Origin: Melioribacteraceae bacterium 4301-Me
Lineage (GTDB): Bacteria; Bacteroidota; Ignavibacteria; Ignavibacteriales; Melioribacteraceae
Length of the DNA: 64,000 nucleotides
Direction of reading: 5' to 3'
Assembly (NCBI GenBank): GCA_041538185.1
Contig: JBGORM010000007.1
Span: 1-64,000 of the forward strand
Below, piece after piece: positions 55,174-63,536 of this stretch (positions are counted from its first letter, which is position 1; the number at the start of each line of letters is the position of its first letter). The notes below the pieces were generated by a model that saw only the letters and a list, made by a program, of their open reading frames with translations, was not told the DNA's origin and did no database searches. Both the position numbers and the translations under genes were made by a program.

Positions 55174-55593
55174 TTAACTCAACTTTGCTAACAAGTTTAT
55201 TAGTTCCTTGTGCTCTTGTTCTGATAGTGCATTCGTGATAGCTGAAATGTTCTCTAAATATGTCGGCATAATTGAGTTGATTTTCGCCTTCCCCTTTTCA
55301 GTTAAGTCGGCTAAAATTACTCTTCTATCTTCTTTAGAGTGAATTCTTTCAACTAATCCTTCTTTTTCTAAGTTGTCCATTACACAAGTTATGTTCGCAC
55401 CTGTAACCATTAATTCCTCGCTAATTTTCTTTAATGGAACAGGTCCAGTTTTGGACAAAACTTCAAGAACCTGAAATTGCGGCGCTGTAAGTTTTTCTTT
55501 GTACATCTGTTTAATTTGTACCTTTCGGAATTTATCGTAAGCTTTTGATAGCTTATCCAAAAGGTCTACTGTTAGCTGATGTCTTGTCTCCAT
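55174..55593 (-). CDS. MarR family transcriptional regulator
   Basis: A 139-residue winged-helix regulator of the MarR family. Helix-turn-helix residues lie around 45-75 (P-L-K-K-I-S-E-E-L-M-V-T-G-A-N-I-T-C-V-M-D-N-L-E) and the wing has R-I-H-S-K-E-D-R-R-V-I-L-A-D-L-T-E-K-G, the D-x-R family signature. It controls unknown targets, commonly neighbouring genes and itself. Upstream is a long non-coding gap before the men cluster. Confidence 0.92.
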   Translation of the reverse strand: METRHQLTVDLLDKLSKAYDKFRKVQIKQMYKEKLTAPQFQVLEVLSKTGPVPLKKISEELMVTGANITCVMDNLEKEGLVERIHSKEDRRVILADLTEKGKAKINSIMPTYLENISAITNALSEQEHKELINLLAKLS

Positions 55594-55910
55594 ACTCCCT
55601 TCCTTTTTTTGTTTGATAAATGAATTGATCGGCTGAGTTTTACTCCTCTTTCATAAAATAACATTTTATGAAAATGATAGATAAACTTACTATTAAAATA
55701 CATTAGTTTAGAATTAAAAGAAAGACTTTTTTTGTTTTATATTATTAAACCTTAACACCATTAAAATAATAGTTTTTCCACAAATTAAAAACTTATTTCG
55801 CACACTAAAATTTAACTTTTTCTAAGATAGGACACTAATTTCACAAATTATCAAGAATATTTTAATAAGGGAGTAAAATTAATAGAGACTTCTGAAAAAT
55901 TCGATGAGTC

Positions 55911-55930
55911 ATTCCCGTGAAAATGGGAAT
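55911..55930 (+). repeat. Palindrome ATTCCC-N8-GGGAAT (dRS3-like)
   Basis: ATTCCC (55911-55916) and GGGAAT (55925-55930) enclose 8 nt. This form is the same as the dRS3 repeat core described in Neisseria and similar short palindromes spread through many genomes. Only one clear copy is in this window, so family membership here is not proven. Confidence 0.5.
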
Positions 55931-55969
55931 CCATTGTTTTCAAAGTAGATTTTCACTCATCACTTTCGT

Positions 55970-55990
55970 TGAGAATTCACCACTTCGTGG
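55970..55990 (+). repeat. 21-bp repeat, copy 1 (intergenic)
   Basis: The 21 nt at 55970-55990, containing GAATTCACCACTTCGTGG, are identical to 63920-63940 inside menE. The right part forms a CCAC-TTC-GTGG hairpin. Read in frame both copies encode ENSPLRG. Confidence 0.75.
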
Positions 55991-56356
55991 GAGGACAGGT
56001 TTCGTGGGAATTATAAACGCTGATAATTTTATTTTTCAGATGTCTCTAATAATCAAGATAAAATTCATTGTAATCATTAAAACCCTGCTAACGCTGAAGA
56101 AGTAATCTCAGTTCATGAGTTAGCCACTGTTTTTATTTTGTTAGCCGATGAAAATAAATTGTTGATAAGAATACGATGTGTTCTAATAAAAAAGTAATTT
56201 CAATTTCTTCATAATTCATGAAAATTCGTCTCTAACTTTTTAGTTAATCTTACCTTTAAGACAATCACTTGCAAGAACTAATTTAGGAATTTTTTGTATC
56301 CTCAAAAAATAAGTGTAAGACTAATGTTCAGTAACCGAATTTGACCAGTCAACAGG

Positions 56357-56387
56357 TTTGAAACTATTTTTAATAGGTTTATATTTG
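56357..56387 (+). promoter_or_regulatory. Putative men operon promoter (TTTG-N19-TATATTTG)
   Basis: TTTG (56357-56360), 19 nt, and TATATTTG (56380-56387) match exactly the Bacteroidota primary-sigma consensus TTTG-N19-TAnnTTTG. The -7 box ends 35 nt before the menF start codon, giving a leader of about 29 nt. This is the best promoter match I found in the window. Confidence 0.6.
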
Positions 56388-56422
56388 ATAAAGCAAAATA
56401 AAATAGTTTTAGAGACTGCCGA

Positions 56423-57829
56423 TTGGAAATTTTAAAAAATTTTAAGTCTTTTTTTGACTCCTCAAGCGAGTTTGATAACACAATAAAAATTAATCCTAAT
56501 GAAAAGCTGTTGGTTAGCTATCTGTTTAGCTCAGCTCAAACTAACTTCAAAAAATTAATTAATAAGCTAACTAAAACAAACGTAAAATATTTTTATTGGT
56601 CAGAAGTTGAACGTAATGTAAGATTTTTAGCTATTGATTCGCTGTTCACTATTAAAACCAATGGACAAGAAAGAATTAATGACGCTGAAAATCTTATCAA
56701 TTATTGGCAGAAAAAATTCATTAACAACTGGCAGGATTATAATCTAAACTGTGTTCCATTATTTGTCGGGGGTATTAAATTTTCTCCCGATCAACAAGAT
56801 TCTATTTGGAATGATTTCGCAGATTCTGAATGGTTTGTCCCAAAATATTTGTTTCTCGAATACAAAAATAATTTTTACACGGTCATCAACATTTTAACTT
56901 ATAAACGTGATACAAAAGAATTTGAAAAACACCTTAATATTATTTCTCACTTTTTTGAAGAAGATGATTATTCAGTTGAAGCACCTGTTAAATTCATTAC
57001 AAATTTACCAGATGATAAGAATGAATGGGAAAGTAAGGTTAAGCAGACTTTGCAAAGAATACACCAGCATGAATTTAAGAAAATTGTTATATCCAGACGC
57101 GTTGAAATGACACTTTCAGGCAATCCTGATGTATACAAATTATTGAACGAGCTTGAAACAAAGTATCCCACATGTCATGTATTTGCATTCAGAGCCAGCC
57201 ACTCAACTTTCTTTGGCGCTACTCCAGAAGTATTAGCAAGAATTTATGATGGGTATATAGAAGCTGATGCGCTTGCAGGCTCGTTCCCCCGCGGTAAAGA
57301 TGAAATTGAGGATAAGAAATTTGAAAATGAATTATTACACAGCAAAAAGAATTTAGCTGAGCAATCTGCAGTTGTAGAATTTATTACTGATTCATTCTCG
57401 GAGTTCTCCGAAGGAATCATCTTTGACGCTGAGCCAAAAGTAAAAAAATTGCCTAATATTCAGCATTTATGGACCCCAATTAAGGCTAAAATAAAGCAAG
57501 ACCAATCCATTTTTTCCATTATTAAATCAATATTTCCAACTCCAGCTATTTGTGGTATCCCATGGTCGGAGTCAATGGATTTTATCCGTGAGGTTGAAGG
57601 TTACAGCAGAGGTTTATATGCTGGTGTAATTGGCTGGTTTAATTTTAATAAGGAATCAAAGTTGGTTGTTGCTATTCGCTCAGCTTTGTTGAAAGACAGA
57701 AAACTTTATGCATTTGCGGGCTGCGGTATTGTTGATGGTTCAGACCCGCAGTCTGAATACTTTGAAACTGAGCTTAAATTAAAACCAATCCTTTCGCTTT
57801 TCGATATAGACAAAAACTTTGTTAACTAA
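56423..57829 (+). CDS. menF: Isochorismate synthase
   Basis: A 468-residue chorismate-binding enzyme that isomerises chorismate to isochorismate, first step of menaquinone synthesis. The catalytic domain (about 200-460) has the K-K-I-V-I-S-R-R helix, F-F-G-A-T-P-E-V-L, A-L-A-G-S-F-P-R-G, and G-I-P-W-S-E and E-x-x-Y-F-E-T-E-L metal-binding motifs. The start is TTG with a weak ribosome binding site; no ATG is available nearby. It leads the men operon, 2 nt before menD. Confidence 0.93.
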   Translation: MEILKNFKSFFDSSSEFDNTIKINPNEKLLVSYLFSSAQTNFKKLINKLTKTNVKYFYWSEVERNVRFLAIDSLFTIKTNGQERINDAENLINYWQKKFINNWQDYNLNCVPLFVGGIKFSPDQQDSIWNDFADSEWFVPKYLFLEYKNNFYTVINILTYKRDTKEFEKHLNIISHFFEEDDYSVEAPVKFITNLPDDKNEWESKVKQTLQRIHQHEFKKIVISRRVEMTLSGNPDVYKLLNELETKYPTCHVFAFRASHSTFFGATPEVLARIYDGYIEADALAGSFPRGKDEIEDKKFENELLHSKKNLAEQSAVVEFITDSFSEFSEGIIFDAEPKVKKLPNIQHLWTPIKAKIKQDQSIFSIIKSIFPTPAICGIPWSESMDFIREVEGYSRGLYAGVIGWFNFNKESKLVVAIRSALLKDRKLYAFAGCGIVDGSDPQSEYFETELKLKPILSLFDIDKNFVN

Positions 57830-57831
57830 AA

Positions 57832-59592
57832 ATGAATGTTTCTGTAAATCGCAATACAATCTGGTGCGAGCTTTTTGTAAATATACTTCAACAAAATTCT
57901 ATAAAAAATGTTTGTATTTCACCGGGTTCAAGAAGTACGCCTTTAACTTACTCAGTTGCTATAAATAATTACTTTAAAAAGTACGTTTTAACAGATGAAC
58001 GTAACAGCGGCTTCTTTGCTTTAGGCTTGGCTAAAAGTATTAATTCGACGGTAGCTGTTATTACTACATCAGGTACTGCTGTAGCTGAATTGTATCCTTC
58101 CATTATCGAGGCTTTTTACCAGCGCATTCCGCTTTTAATTTGTACTGCAGATAGACCTTTTTATTTGCGAAATACAGGTGCAAATCAAACAATCAACCAG
58201 GAAAACATTTTTAAAAATCATATACGTCATTTTTATGATGCTAATTTGCCTAATCTGCAAATGAAAAATTTGATAAGATTTCAGGTTAATCTTCAAAAAG
58301 CAATAAAAATTGCATGTGAACAAAAAGGACCTGTCCACATTAACTTCCAGTTTGAAAAGCCTTTTGAGCCTGATAGTTATACTGATATAATAAGCAGCAG
58401 AACCATTAAAAAAATTTTTCAATTGAATAATCTTGTACAAAACTCGGCGGGTAAAAGAACAACGCTTAAAAAAGACACACTTAAGCTGATAGAACATGTA
58501 GAGAGAGGTTTGATATTTTGCGGCTTTGCTAATTATAGTAAAGATTTTTTTTATCATTGCGTAAGACTGTCAAAATACTTGAACTTTCCAATTGTAGCTG
58601 ATGGCGCTTCGGGCTTAAGATTTGGTCCCCAAGTAAATGAAAACATAATTGAAAATTTTAATTCACTGTTAAAATCAAAAAAGTTTCTCGAGAACATTAA
58701 TCCTGAACTAATTATCCAATTTGGCGGTGCACCCACTTCAAATGCAATGCTTGATTTTTTTAAAAATGTTAACGCTGAGAAAATAATTGTAAATGAATTT
58801 GGTGATAAGAACGACCCTTCTCTTACAGCTAAACATTTTTTAAAAATTCATCCAGCTGATTTTATTTCTGAAGTGCTTAATAAAATTGAAAAGAAAAACA
58901 GTAACTATTGGATAACAAAATTAGAGTTCTTAAATCAACTTGCAGAAACACATAAAGTAAATTTTTTATCACCCATCGAAGAGTTTTTTGAAGGTAAAGT
59001 GATAACAGAGTTAATTGATGCCCTGCCAGATAAATGTAATTTAATGGTATCTAATAGTTTGCCAATTAGGGATGTTGATTTCTTTGCACAAAAAACAAAA
59101 AAGAAAATAAATATTTTTGTTAACCGCGGTGCAAGCGGCATTGACGGGATTATTTCTACGGCTTTGGGAATTAAAGCTGACAGTAGAAAATTGCCAACAT
59201 ATTTATTGATAGGCGATTTAGCTTTTATGCACGATTTTAATTCGCTTTTTAATTCAATTAAGCTTTCACTGCCAATAACAATAATTTTAATTAATAACAA
59301 CGGCGGTGGAATTTTTAAATCGCTTCCTATCTCAAGTTATGGTAAGACATTTAAGAATTATTTCTTAACGCCGCATAATATATCTTTTGCACAATTAATA
59401 AACGGGCTTGGGTGTAATTATCATCAAATAAAAAATTGGAATGACTTTAAAAAACAAATTTTAACTTCTTCTAAAAAACAAAAGCTTTCCGTTCTTGAAC
59501 TTAGAACTAATGCCCTTGAATCCAAGCTGATAAGAAATAAATTCTGGAAGTCAGTCGCCAAAGAAATCGATAATCAGTTCGATGAAAATTAA
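57832..59592 (+). CDS. menD: 2-succinyl-5-enolpyruvyl-6-hydroxy-3-cyclohexene-1-carboxylate synthase
   Basis: A 586-residue ThDP-dependent enzyme that joins isochorismate and 2-oxoglutarate. The N-terminal S-P-G-S-R-S-T-P-L and D-E-R-N-S-G-F-F-A-L-G segments with the active-site glutamate, T-T-S-G-T-A-V-A-E-L-Y-P, and the C-terminal ThDP motif G-D-L-A-F-M-H-D...N-N-N-G-G-G-I-F are all present. Length is normal. It overlaps menH by 11 nt. Confidence 0.96.
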   Translation: MNVSVNRNTIWCELFVNILQQNSIKNVCISPGSRSTPLTYSVAINNYFKKYVLTDERNSGFFALGLAKSINSTVAVITTSGTAVAELYPSIIEAFYQRIPLLICTADRPFYLRNTGANQTINQENIFKNHIRHFYDANLPNLQMKNLIRFQVNLQKAIKIACEQKGPVHINFQFEKPFEPDSYTDIISSRTIKKIFQLNNLVQNSAGKRTTLKKDTLKLIEHVERGLIFCGFANYSKDFFYHCVRLSKYLNFPIVADGASGLRFGPQVNENIIENFNSLLKSKKFLENINPELIIQFGGAPTSNAMLDFFKNVNAEKIIVNEFGDKNDPSLTAKHFLKIHPADFISEVLNKIEKKNSNYWITKLEFLNQLAETHKVNFLSPIEEFFEGKVITELIDALPDKCNLMVSNSLPIRDVDFFAQKTKKKINIFVNRGASGIDGIISTALGIKADSRKLPTYLLIGDLAFMHDFNSLFNSIKLSLPITIILINNNGGGIFKSLPISSYGKTFKNYFLTPHNISFAQLINGLGCNYHQIKNWNDFKKQILTSSKKQKLSVLELRTNALESKLIRNKFWKSVAKEIDNQFDEN

Positions 59593-60418
59593 AGTAGGTA
59601 AATTAACTTTCAACTTGATAATAGGAAAACGAAGCAAAAAAAATTTAATTCCTGTTATCATGATTCACGGTTTTGGCGGCAATGCAAATGATTGGAATTT
59701 TATTTTTAAAAAGCTTCCAGATAATTTTTTTTACGTTGCTGTTGATTTAATTGGACATGGCAAAAGTGCTTCCCCTAAAAACCCAAAATATTATTCCGCT
59801 GAGGCAATTGTAAATCAACTAAAAAGTATTTTCGACATTTTACAATTAGATAAATTTATTTTGATAGGATATTCTATGGGGGGACGCGTTGCATTAAGTT
59901 ATGTTTCTAAATACCCTGATCAAATTATTGCTCTTATCTTAGAAAGTACTTCGCCTGGCATTATTAATAAGAACGAACGAATTAAGAGATTAAATTTCGA
60001 TAAGCAGCTTTCTAAAAGCATTACAAAAAATAATCTAAAAAACTTTTTTGCTGATTGGTATAAGCAGCCAATTTTTAGTTCACTTGCAAAAAATACAGCA
60101 GTTGATTTAAATAAATTGATTAGTGGAAAATTAAAGTCATCTGCTACAGGTTTAAAAAATATTTTAACTGAATTTTCTCCTGGAACAATGCCGAGCTACT
60201 GGAGTTTACTAAAAAAAATTAATTTTCCAGTTTTATTATTGAATGGTTCGATCGACAAAAAATATAACTCAATTAATAAGCGTGCTTTGAAATTATTAAA
60301 ATACGGTACACATAAAGTTATTAAAGGTGCCGGGCACAATTCTCATTTAGAAAAACCTGAGGATTTTATTAAGTTTGTAAACCAATTTTTAAAAAAATAT
60401 GAAAGAACTAAGAAATGA
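59582..60418 (+). CDS. menH: SHCHC synthase (alpha/beta hydrolase MenH)
   Basis: A 278-residue alpha/beta hydrolase in the position of MenH, which eliminates pyruvate from the MenD product. [18 protein letters not shown] and the nucleophile elbow G-Y-S-M-G-G-R are typical; the base histidine is in K-G-A-G-H-N-S-H-L. On sequence alone other hydrolases are possible, but it lies between menD and menB with overlaps of 11 and 4 nt, so MenH is the best call. Confidence 0.85.
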   Translation: MKIKVGKLTFNLIIGKRSKKNLIPVIMIHGFGGNANDWNFIFKKLPDNFFYVAVDLIGHGKSASPKNPKYYSAEAIVNQLKSIFDILQLDKFILIGYSMGGRVALSYVSKYPDQIIALILESTSPGIINKNERIKRLNFDKQLSKSITKNNLKNFFADWYKQPIFSSLAKNTAVDLNKLISGKLKSSATGLKNILTEFSPGTMPSYWSLLKKINFPVLLLNGSIDKKYNSINKRALKLLKYGTHKVIKGAGHNSHLEKPEDFIKFVNQFLKKYERTKK

Positions 60419-61248
60419 AATACAAATGGCAAAAAGCAAAAGACTACACCGATATCATCTACGAAAAGATGGATGGTATAGCAAAAATTACTATTAATCG
60501 TCCAGAAAAGAGAAATGCCTTCCGGCCTGAAACCGTTTTAGAAATGCACGATGCTTTTAACGATGCACGCGAAGACTCTTCAATTGGTGTGATTTTGCTT
60601 ACTGGAAAAGGTCCAGCTAAAGATGGCAAATATGCATTTTGTTCGGGTGGTGACCAATCAATCCGGGGTGATAAAGGGTATGTAGGAAAAGATGGCGTGC
60701 CAAGACTTAACATACTTGATGTGCAAAAGCAAATACGAAGTATTCCGAAACCAGTTATTGCGTTAGTTGCCGGCTATGCAATTGGAGGCGGACATGTTCT
60801 TCACGTTGTATGCGACCTTACTATTGCTGCCGAAAATGCAGTGTTTGGTCAAACCGGTCCAAAGGTTGGAAGCTTCGACGGCGGATTTGGTGCAAGTTAT
60901 TTGGCTCGGATAGTTGGACAAAAAAAAGCAAGAGAAATTTGGTACTTGTGCCGTCAATATAATGCTCAAGAAGCTTTGGAAATGGGATTGGTAAATAAAG
61001 TTGTACCTTTAGAACAATTGGAAGATGAAGGAATTGCCTGGGCAAAAGAAATTTTACAGAAAAGTCCCCTCGCAATTAGACTTCTTAAATCTGCTTTTAA
61101 TGCAGAATTAGATGGACAAGCAGGCATTCAAGAACTTGCCGGCAATGCAACCTTGTTATATTATATGACTGATGAAGCGCAAGAAGGCAGAAATGCTTAC
61201 AACGAAAAAAGAAAGCCAGATTTTTCTAAGTTTCCTAGAGTACCTTAA
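60415..61248 (+). CDS. menB: 1,4-dihydroxy-2-naphthoyl-CoA synthase
   Basis: A 277-residue crotonase-fold enzyme that closes the second ring from o-succinylbenzoyl-Co[23 protein letters not shown], the oxyanion hole around [21 protein letters not shown] and W-Y-L-C-R-Q-Y-N-A are MenB signatures; the G-F-D/S-F-D aspartate region supports naphthoate synthase rather than a generic enoyl-CoA hydratase. It overlaps menH by 4 nt. Confidence 0.97.
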   Translation: MKYKWQKAKDYTDIIYEKMDGIAKITINRPEKRNAFRPETVLEMHDAFNDAREDSSIGVILLTGKGPAKDGKYAFCSGGDQSIRGDKGYVGKDGVPRLNILDVQKQIRSIPKPVIALVAGYAIGGGHVLHVVCDLTIAAENAVFGQTGPKVGSFDGGFGASYLARIVGQKKAREIWYLCRQYNAQEALEMGLVNKVVPLEQLEDEGIAWAKEILQKSPLAIRLLKSAFNAELDGQAGIQELAGNATLLYYMTDEAQEGRNAYNEKRKPDFSKFPRVP

Positions 61249-61250
61249 AA

Positions 61251-62150
61251 ATGTTACGTTCAACTGCTAAATCACTTAGTAAACTCGATAGCTGGGTGTT
61301 AGCAAGCAGACCCAAAACTTTACCTGCTGCTGTTGTACCTGTGGTTGTTGGTAGTGCACTTGCAATTCACGATGGCAAATTTAACGCCCTCGCTTCTCTA
61401 ATTGCCTTAACTTGTTCGTTATTAATTCAAATTGGGACTAACTTTGCAAATGACCTTTACGATTTTTTAGCCGGTACTGATAAAAAAGATAGAGTTGGAC
61501 CAACTCGTGTCCTTGCCTCCGGCCTTATTAAAACTGCTGAAATGAAAATTGCAATAGCCTTAGTTTTTGGTGCTACATTTCTCTTAGGATTATATTTGGT
61601 TTATTTGGGCGGCTGGCCGATTCTAATAATTGGTATTTTGTCAATTCTGGCGGGACTTGCATACACGGCCGGGCCATTTCCATTAGCTTATAACGGCTTG
61701 GGTGATATCTTTGTGTTCCTCTTTTTTGGGTTCGTCGGTACCGTCGGTACTTATTATGTCCAAACATTAACAGTTACAACCCTTTCTATTCTTTCTTCAA
61801 TTCCTGTCGGCGCATTAATAACTAATATTCTTGTCGTAAATAACTACAGAGATATCGAAGAAGATTTTAATAACGGGAAATTTACTTTAGCTGTAAAATT
61901 TGGTGAAAGATTCTCACGTGTACAATACGTAATTTTTATGATTTTATCTTATGCTGTACTATTTTTTGTTTACTTTTTCCATAAACAAAGTTTAATTGTT
62001 TTCCTCCCAGTATTAACCCTGCCAATGTCTTTAAAACTCGTTAGAATGATTTACACACATAAAGGAAAAGAGTTAAATAAAACCTTAGAATTAACTGCCC
62101 GCTTATCAGCTATTTATGGATTTTTATTTGCCATCGGAATTTTGATATGA
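61251..62150 (+). CDS. menA: 1,4-dihydroxy-2-naphthoate polyprenyltransferase
   Basis: A 299-residue UbiA-family membrane enzyme that attaches the isoprenoid chain to dihydroxynaphthoate. About eight membrane segments are evident. The first aspartate motif is N-F-A-N-D-L-Y-D with D-R-V-G-P-T-R; the second is N-N-Y-R-D-I-E-E-D. These match MenA. It starts 2 nt after menB and overlaps menC by 4 nt. Confidence 0.95.
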   Translation: MLRSTAKSLSKLDSWVLASRPKTLPAAVVPVVVGSALAIHDGKFNALASLIALTCSLLIQIGTNFANDLYDFLAGTDKKDRVGPTRVLASGLIKTAEMKIAIALVFGATFLLGLYLVYLGGWPILIIGILSILAGLAYTAGPFPLAYNGLGDIFVFLFFGFVGTVGTYYVQTLTVTTLSILSSIPVGALITNILVVNNYRDIEEDFNNGKFTLAVKFGERFSRVQYVIFMILSYAVLFFVYFFHKQSLIVFLPVLTLPMSLKLVRMIYTHKGKELNKTLELTARLSAIYGFLFAIGILI

Positions 62151-63223
62151 AAATAAAAGAAGTTAAATACACTCAATATTCATTGCCCTTTGCAAAATCG
62201 TTCTTGACTGCAAAACAAGAAATTACAAACAGGGAAGGAATAATTTTACAATTAAAAGATGACAACAATAACATTTCTTATGGCGAAGCTGCTCCACTTC
62301 CTGAATTCAATAAAGAATCAATTTCACAAGTAATCGACCAAATTTCGTTAATTACAAAAAAAATTAAAAACATAACTTTCGATGAATATTTTTCTAATAC
62401 TGTTAATTTTATTGATGAATTAAATTTGTTCCCTTCGCTTCGTTTTGCACTTGAACAAGCTCTGCTTGGCTTATATTTCAATATTGAAAAAGACTTAATG
62501 ATTCACCAGCTGAAAATTAAAAATAATTCCTTAATACCTGTCAACGCTGTTTTTGGAATTGGAAATGCTGAGAGCGTCTTTAAACAAATATCCAAAGACG
62601 TTGAATCGGGCTTCGAGACAATAAAATTAAAACTAAGCAAAAATAATTTTAGTGAAGAAGAAAAACTAATTAAAATGATTCGCAATGACTTCGGCGGAAG
62701 TATAAAAATTAGATTAGATGCCAATAGTTCTTGGACGTACGACCAGGCTTATGCAAATTTAGAATGCCTTGCCGAATTTGATATTGAGTATATTGAAGAA
62801 CCCTGCATTAACGTTGAGGATTCACTAAAGTTAATTAAAAATTCACCCATCCCCATAGCATTGGATGAAAACGTAAAATCATTCGACTTGTTAGACTTGT
62901 TTGTAAAAGAAGGTAAGGTAAAATTTCTTGTATTAAAACCAATGACGCTTGGCAGTGTTTATAATTTGCTTCAATTTATTCATAAAGCTTCTCAAAACAA
63001 TGTTGTAGTTATTATTTCCTCTTTGTTCGAAACAGTTGTGGGAAGAAGTGCACTTGTTTTTTTATCTTCTACAATAACACACGAACATGCACATGGAATT
63101 GGAATAGCAGAATATTTTGAAAAGGATATTTATCATGATCCTTATGAAATAAAAAATGGCTTGATAAAATTTGATGCTGAATCGTATCCACCGACTTTTA
63201 ATTTAGAAAATCTTTTTGAATGA
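62147..63223 (+). CDS. menC: o-Succinylbenzoate synthase
   Basis: A 358-residue enolase-superfamily enzyme that dehydrates SHCHC to o-succinylbenzoate. The N-terminal cap includes G-E-A-A-P-L-P-E-F. The barrel has I-K-L-K-L-S (catalytic lysines), R-L-D-A-N-S-S-W (first metal aspartate), E-Y-I-E-E-P, L-D-E-N-V (third metal ligand region) and L-K-P-M-T-L-G with the second catalytic lysine. Operon position confirms MenC over the muconate and N-acylamino-acid racemase relatives. It ends the tightly packed part of the men cluster. Confidence 0.93.
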   Translation: MKIKEVKYTQYSLPFAKSFLTAKQEITNREGIILQLKDDNNNISYGEAAPLPEFNKESISQVIDQISLITKKIKNITFDEYFSNTVNFIDELNLFPSLRFALEQALLGLYFNIEKDLMIHQLKIKNNSLIPVNAVFGIGNAESVFKQISKDVESGFETIKLKLSKNNFSEEEKLIKMIRNDFGGSIKIRLDANSSWTYDQAYANLECLAEFDIEYIEEPCINVEDSLKLIKNSPIPIALDENVKSFDLLDLFVKEGKVKFLVLKPMTLGSVYNLLQFIHKASQNNVVVIISSLFETVVGRSALVFLSSTITHEHAHGIGIAEYFEKDIYHDPYEIKNGLIKFDAESYPPTFNLENLFE

Positions 63224-63536
63224 TTAATATCTGTCCAATATATTTTTTATTTCGTCCCTAAATGGAATCTATTTCTTTGTTCTTTATCCTATAAATATTT
63301 TGTCCTGAGGGGACAATAAAGCTTTGATTATCCTTAAACCAATGTAACCCCTTTAGGGATTATATAGTTATAGAATAAATAAATATCAAACTAAAGTTAA
63401 AAGTCCCGTATGGACGAGATAGGGTTTGATTTACAAGACAAGTAGAATAGTCCAAAATCATGAAGTTTTCTAAATTTATTTGGCAATTCATCCCTTTGGG
63501 ATTTGATTTCAAAATTATTTTGGACAGCAGAGTGGA
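63224..63536 (+). repeat. Intergenic cluster of short palindromes between menC and menE
   Basis: The 313-bp gap carries several short G/C-rich hairpins in AT-rich DNA: TTGTCC/GGACAA at 63300-63316, a CCC/GGG palindrome at 63347-63361, GTCC-CGTAT-GGAC at 63403-63415, and ATCCC-TTT-GGGAT at 63490-63502. The phrases resemble dispersed palindromic repeats of many Bacteroidota-like genomes. No gene, and no transposase, is present. The spacing breaks the otherwise overlapping men genes, so menE may be separately expressed or its message processed here. Confidence 0.55.

Larger units (their letters stand above)
55594..56422 (+). other. 829-bp non-coding gap with palindromic repeat remnants and the men promoter
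   Basis: No convincing gene lies here. Features seen are a palindrome ATTCCC-N8-GGGAAT at 55911-55930, a GAATTCACCACTTCGTGG element at 55973-55990 whose last part folds as CCAC-TTC-GTGG, a second TTTCGTGGG just after it, and the promoter-like site for menF at 56357-56387. The element at 55970-55990 recurs inside menE. Bases 55594-55900 and 56110-56340 are plain AT-rich sequence in which I recognise nothing. Confidence 0.55.

Noticed and set aside
55917..56105. A 62-codon open frame on the plus strand
   Set aside because: It runs through the repeat patch, has no ribosome binding site and no recognisable domain; part of it is just the translated 21-bp repeat.
58135..58557. A 140-codon open frame opposite menD
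   Set aside because: Complement of a conserved menD region; composition is that of an antisense shadow.
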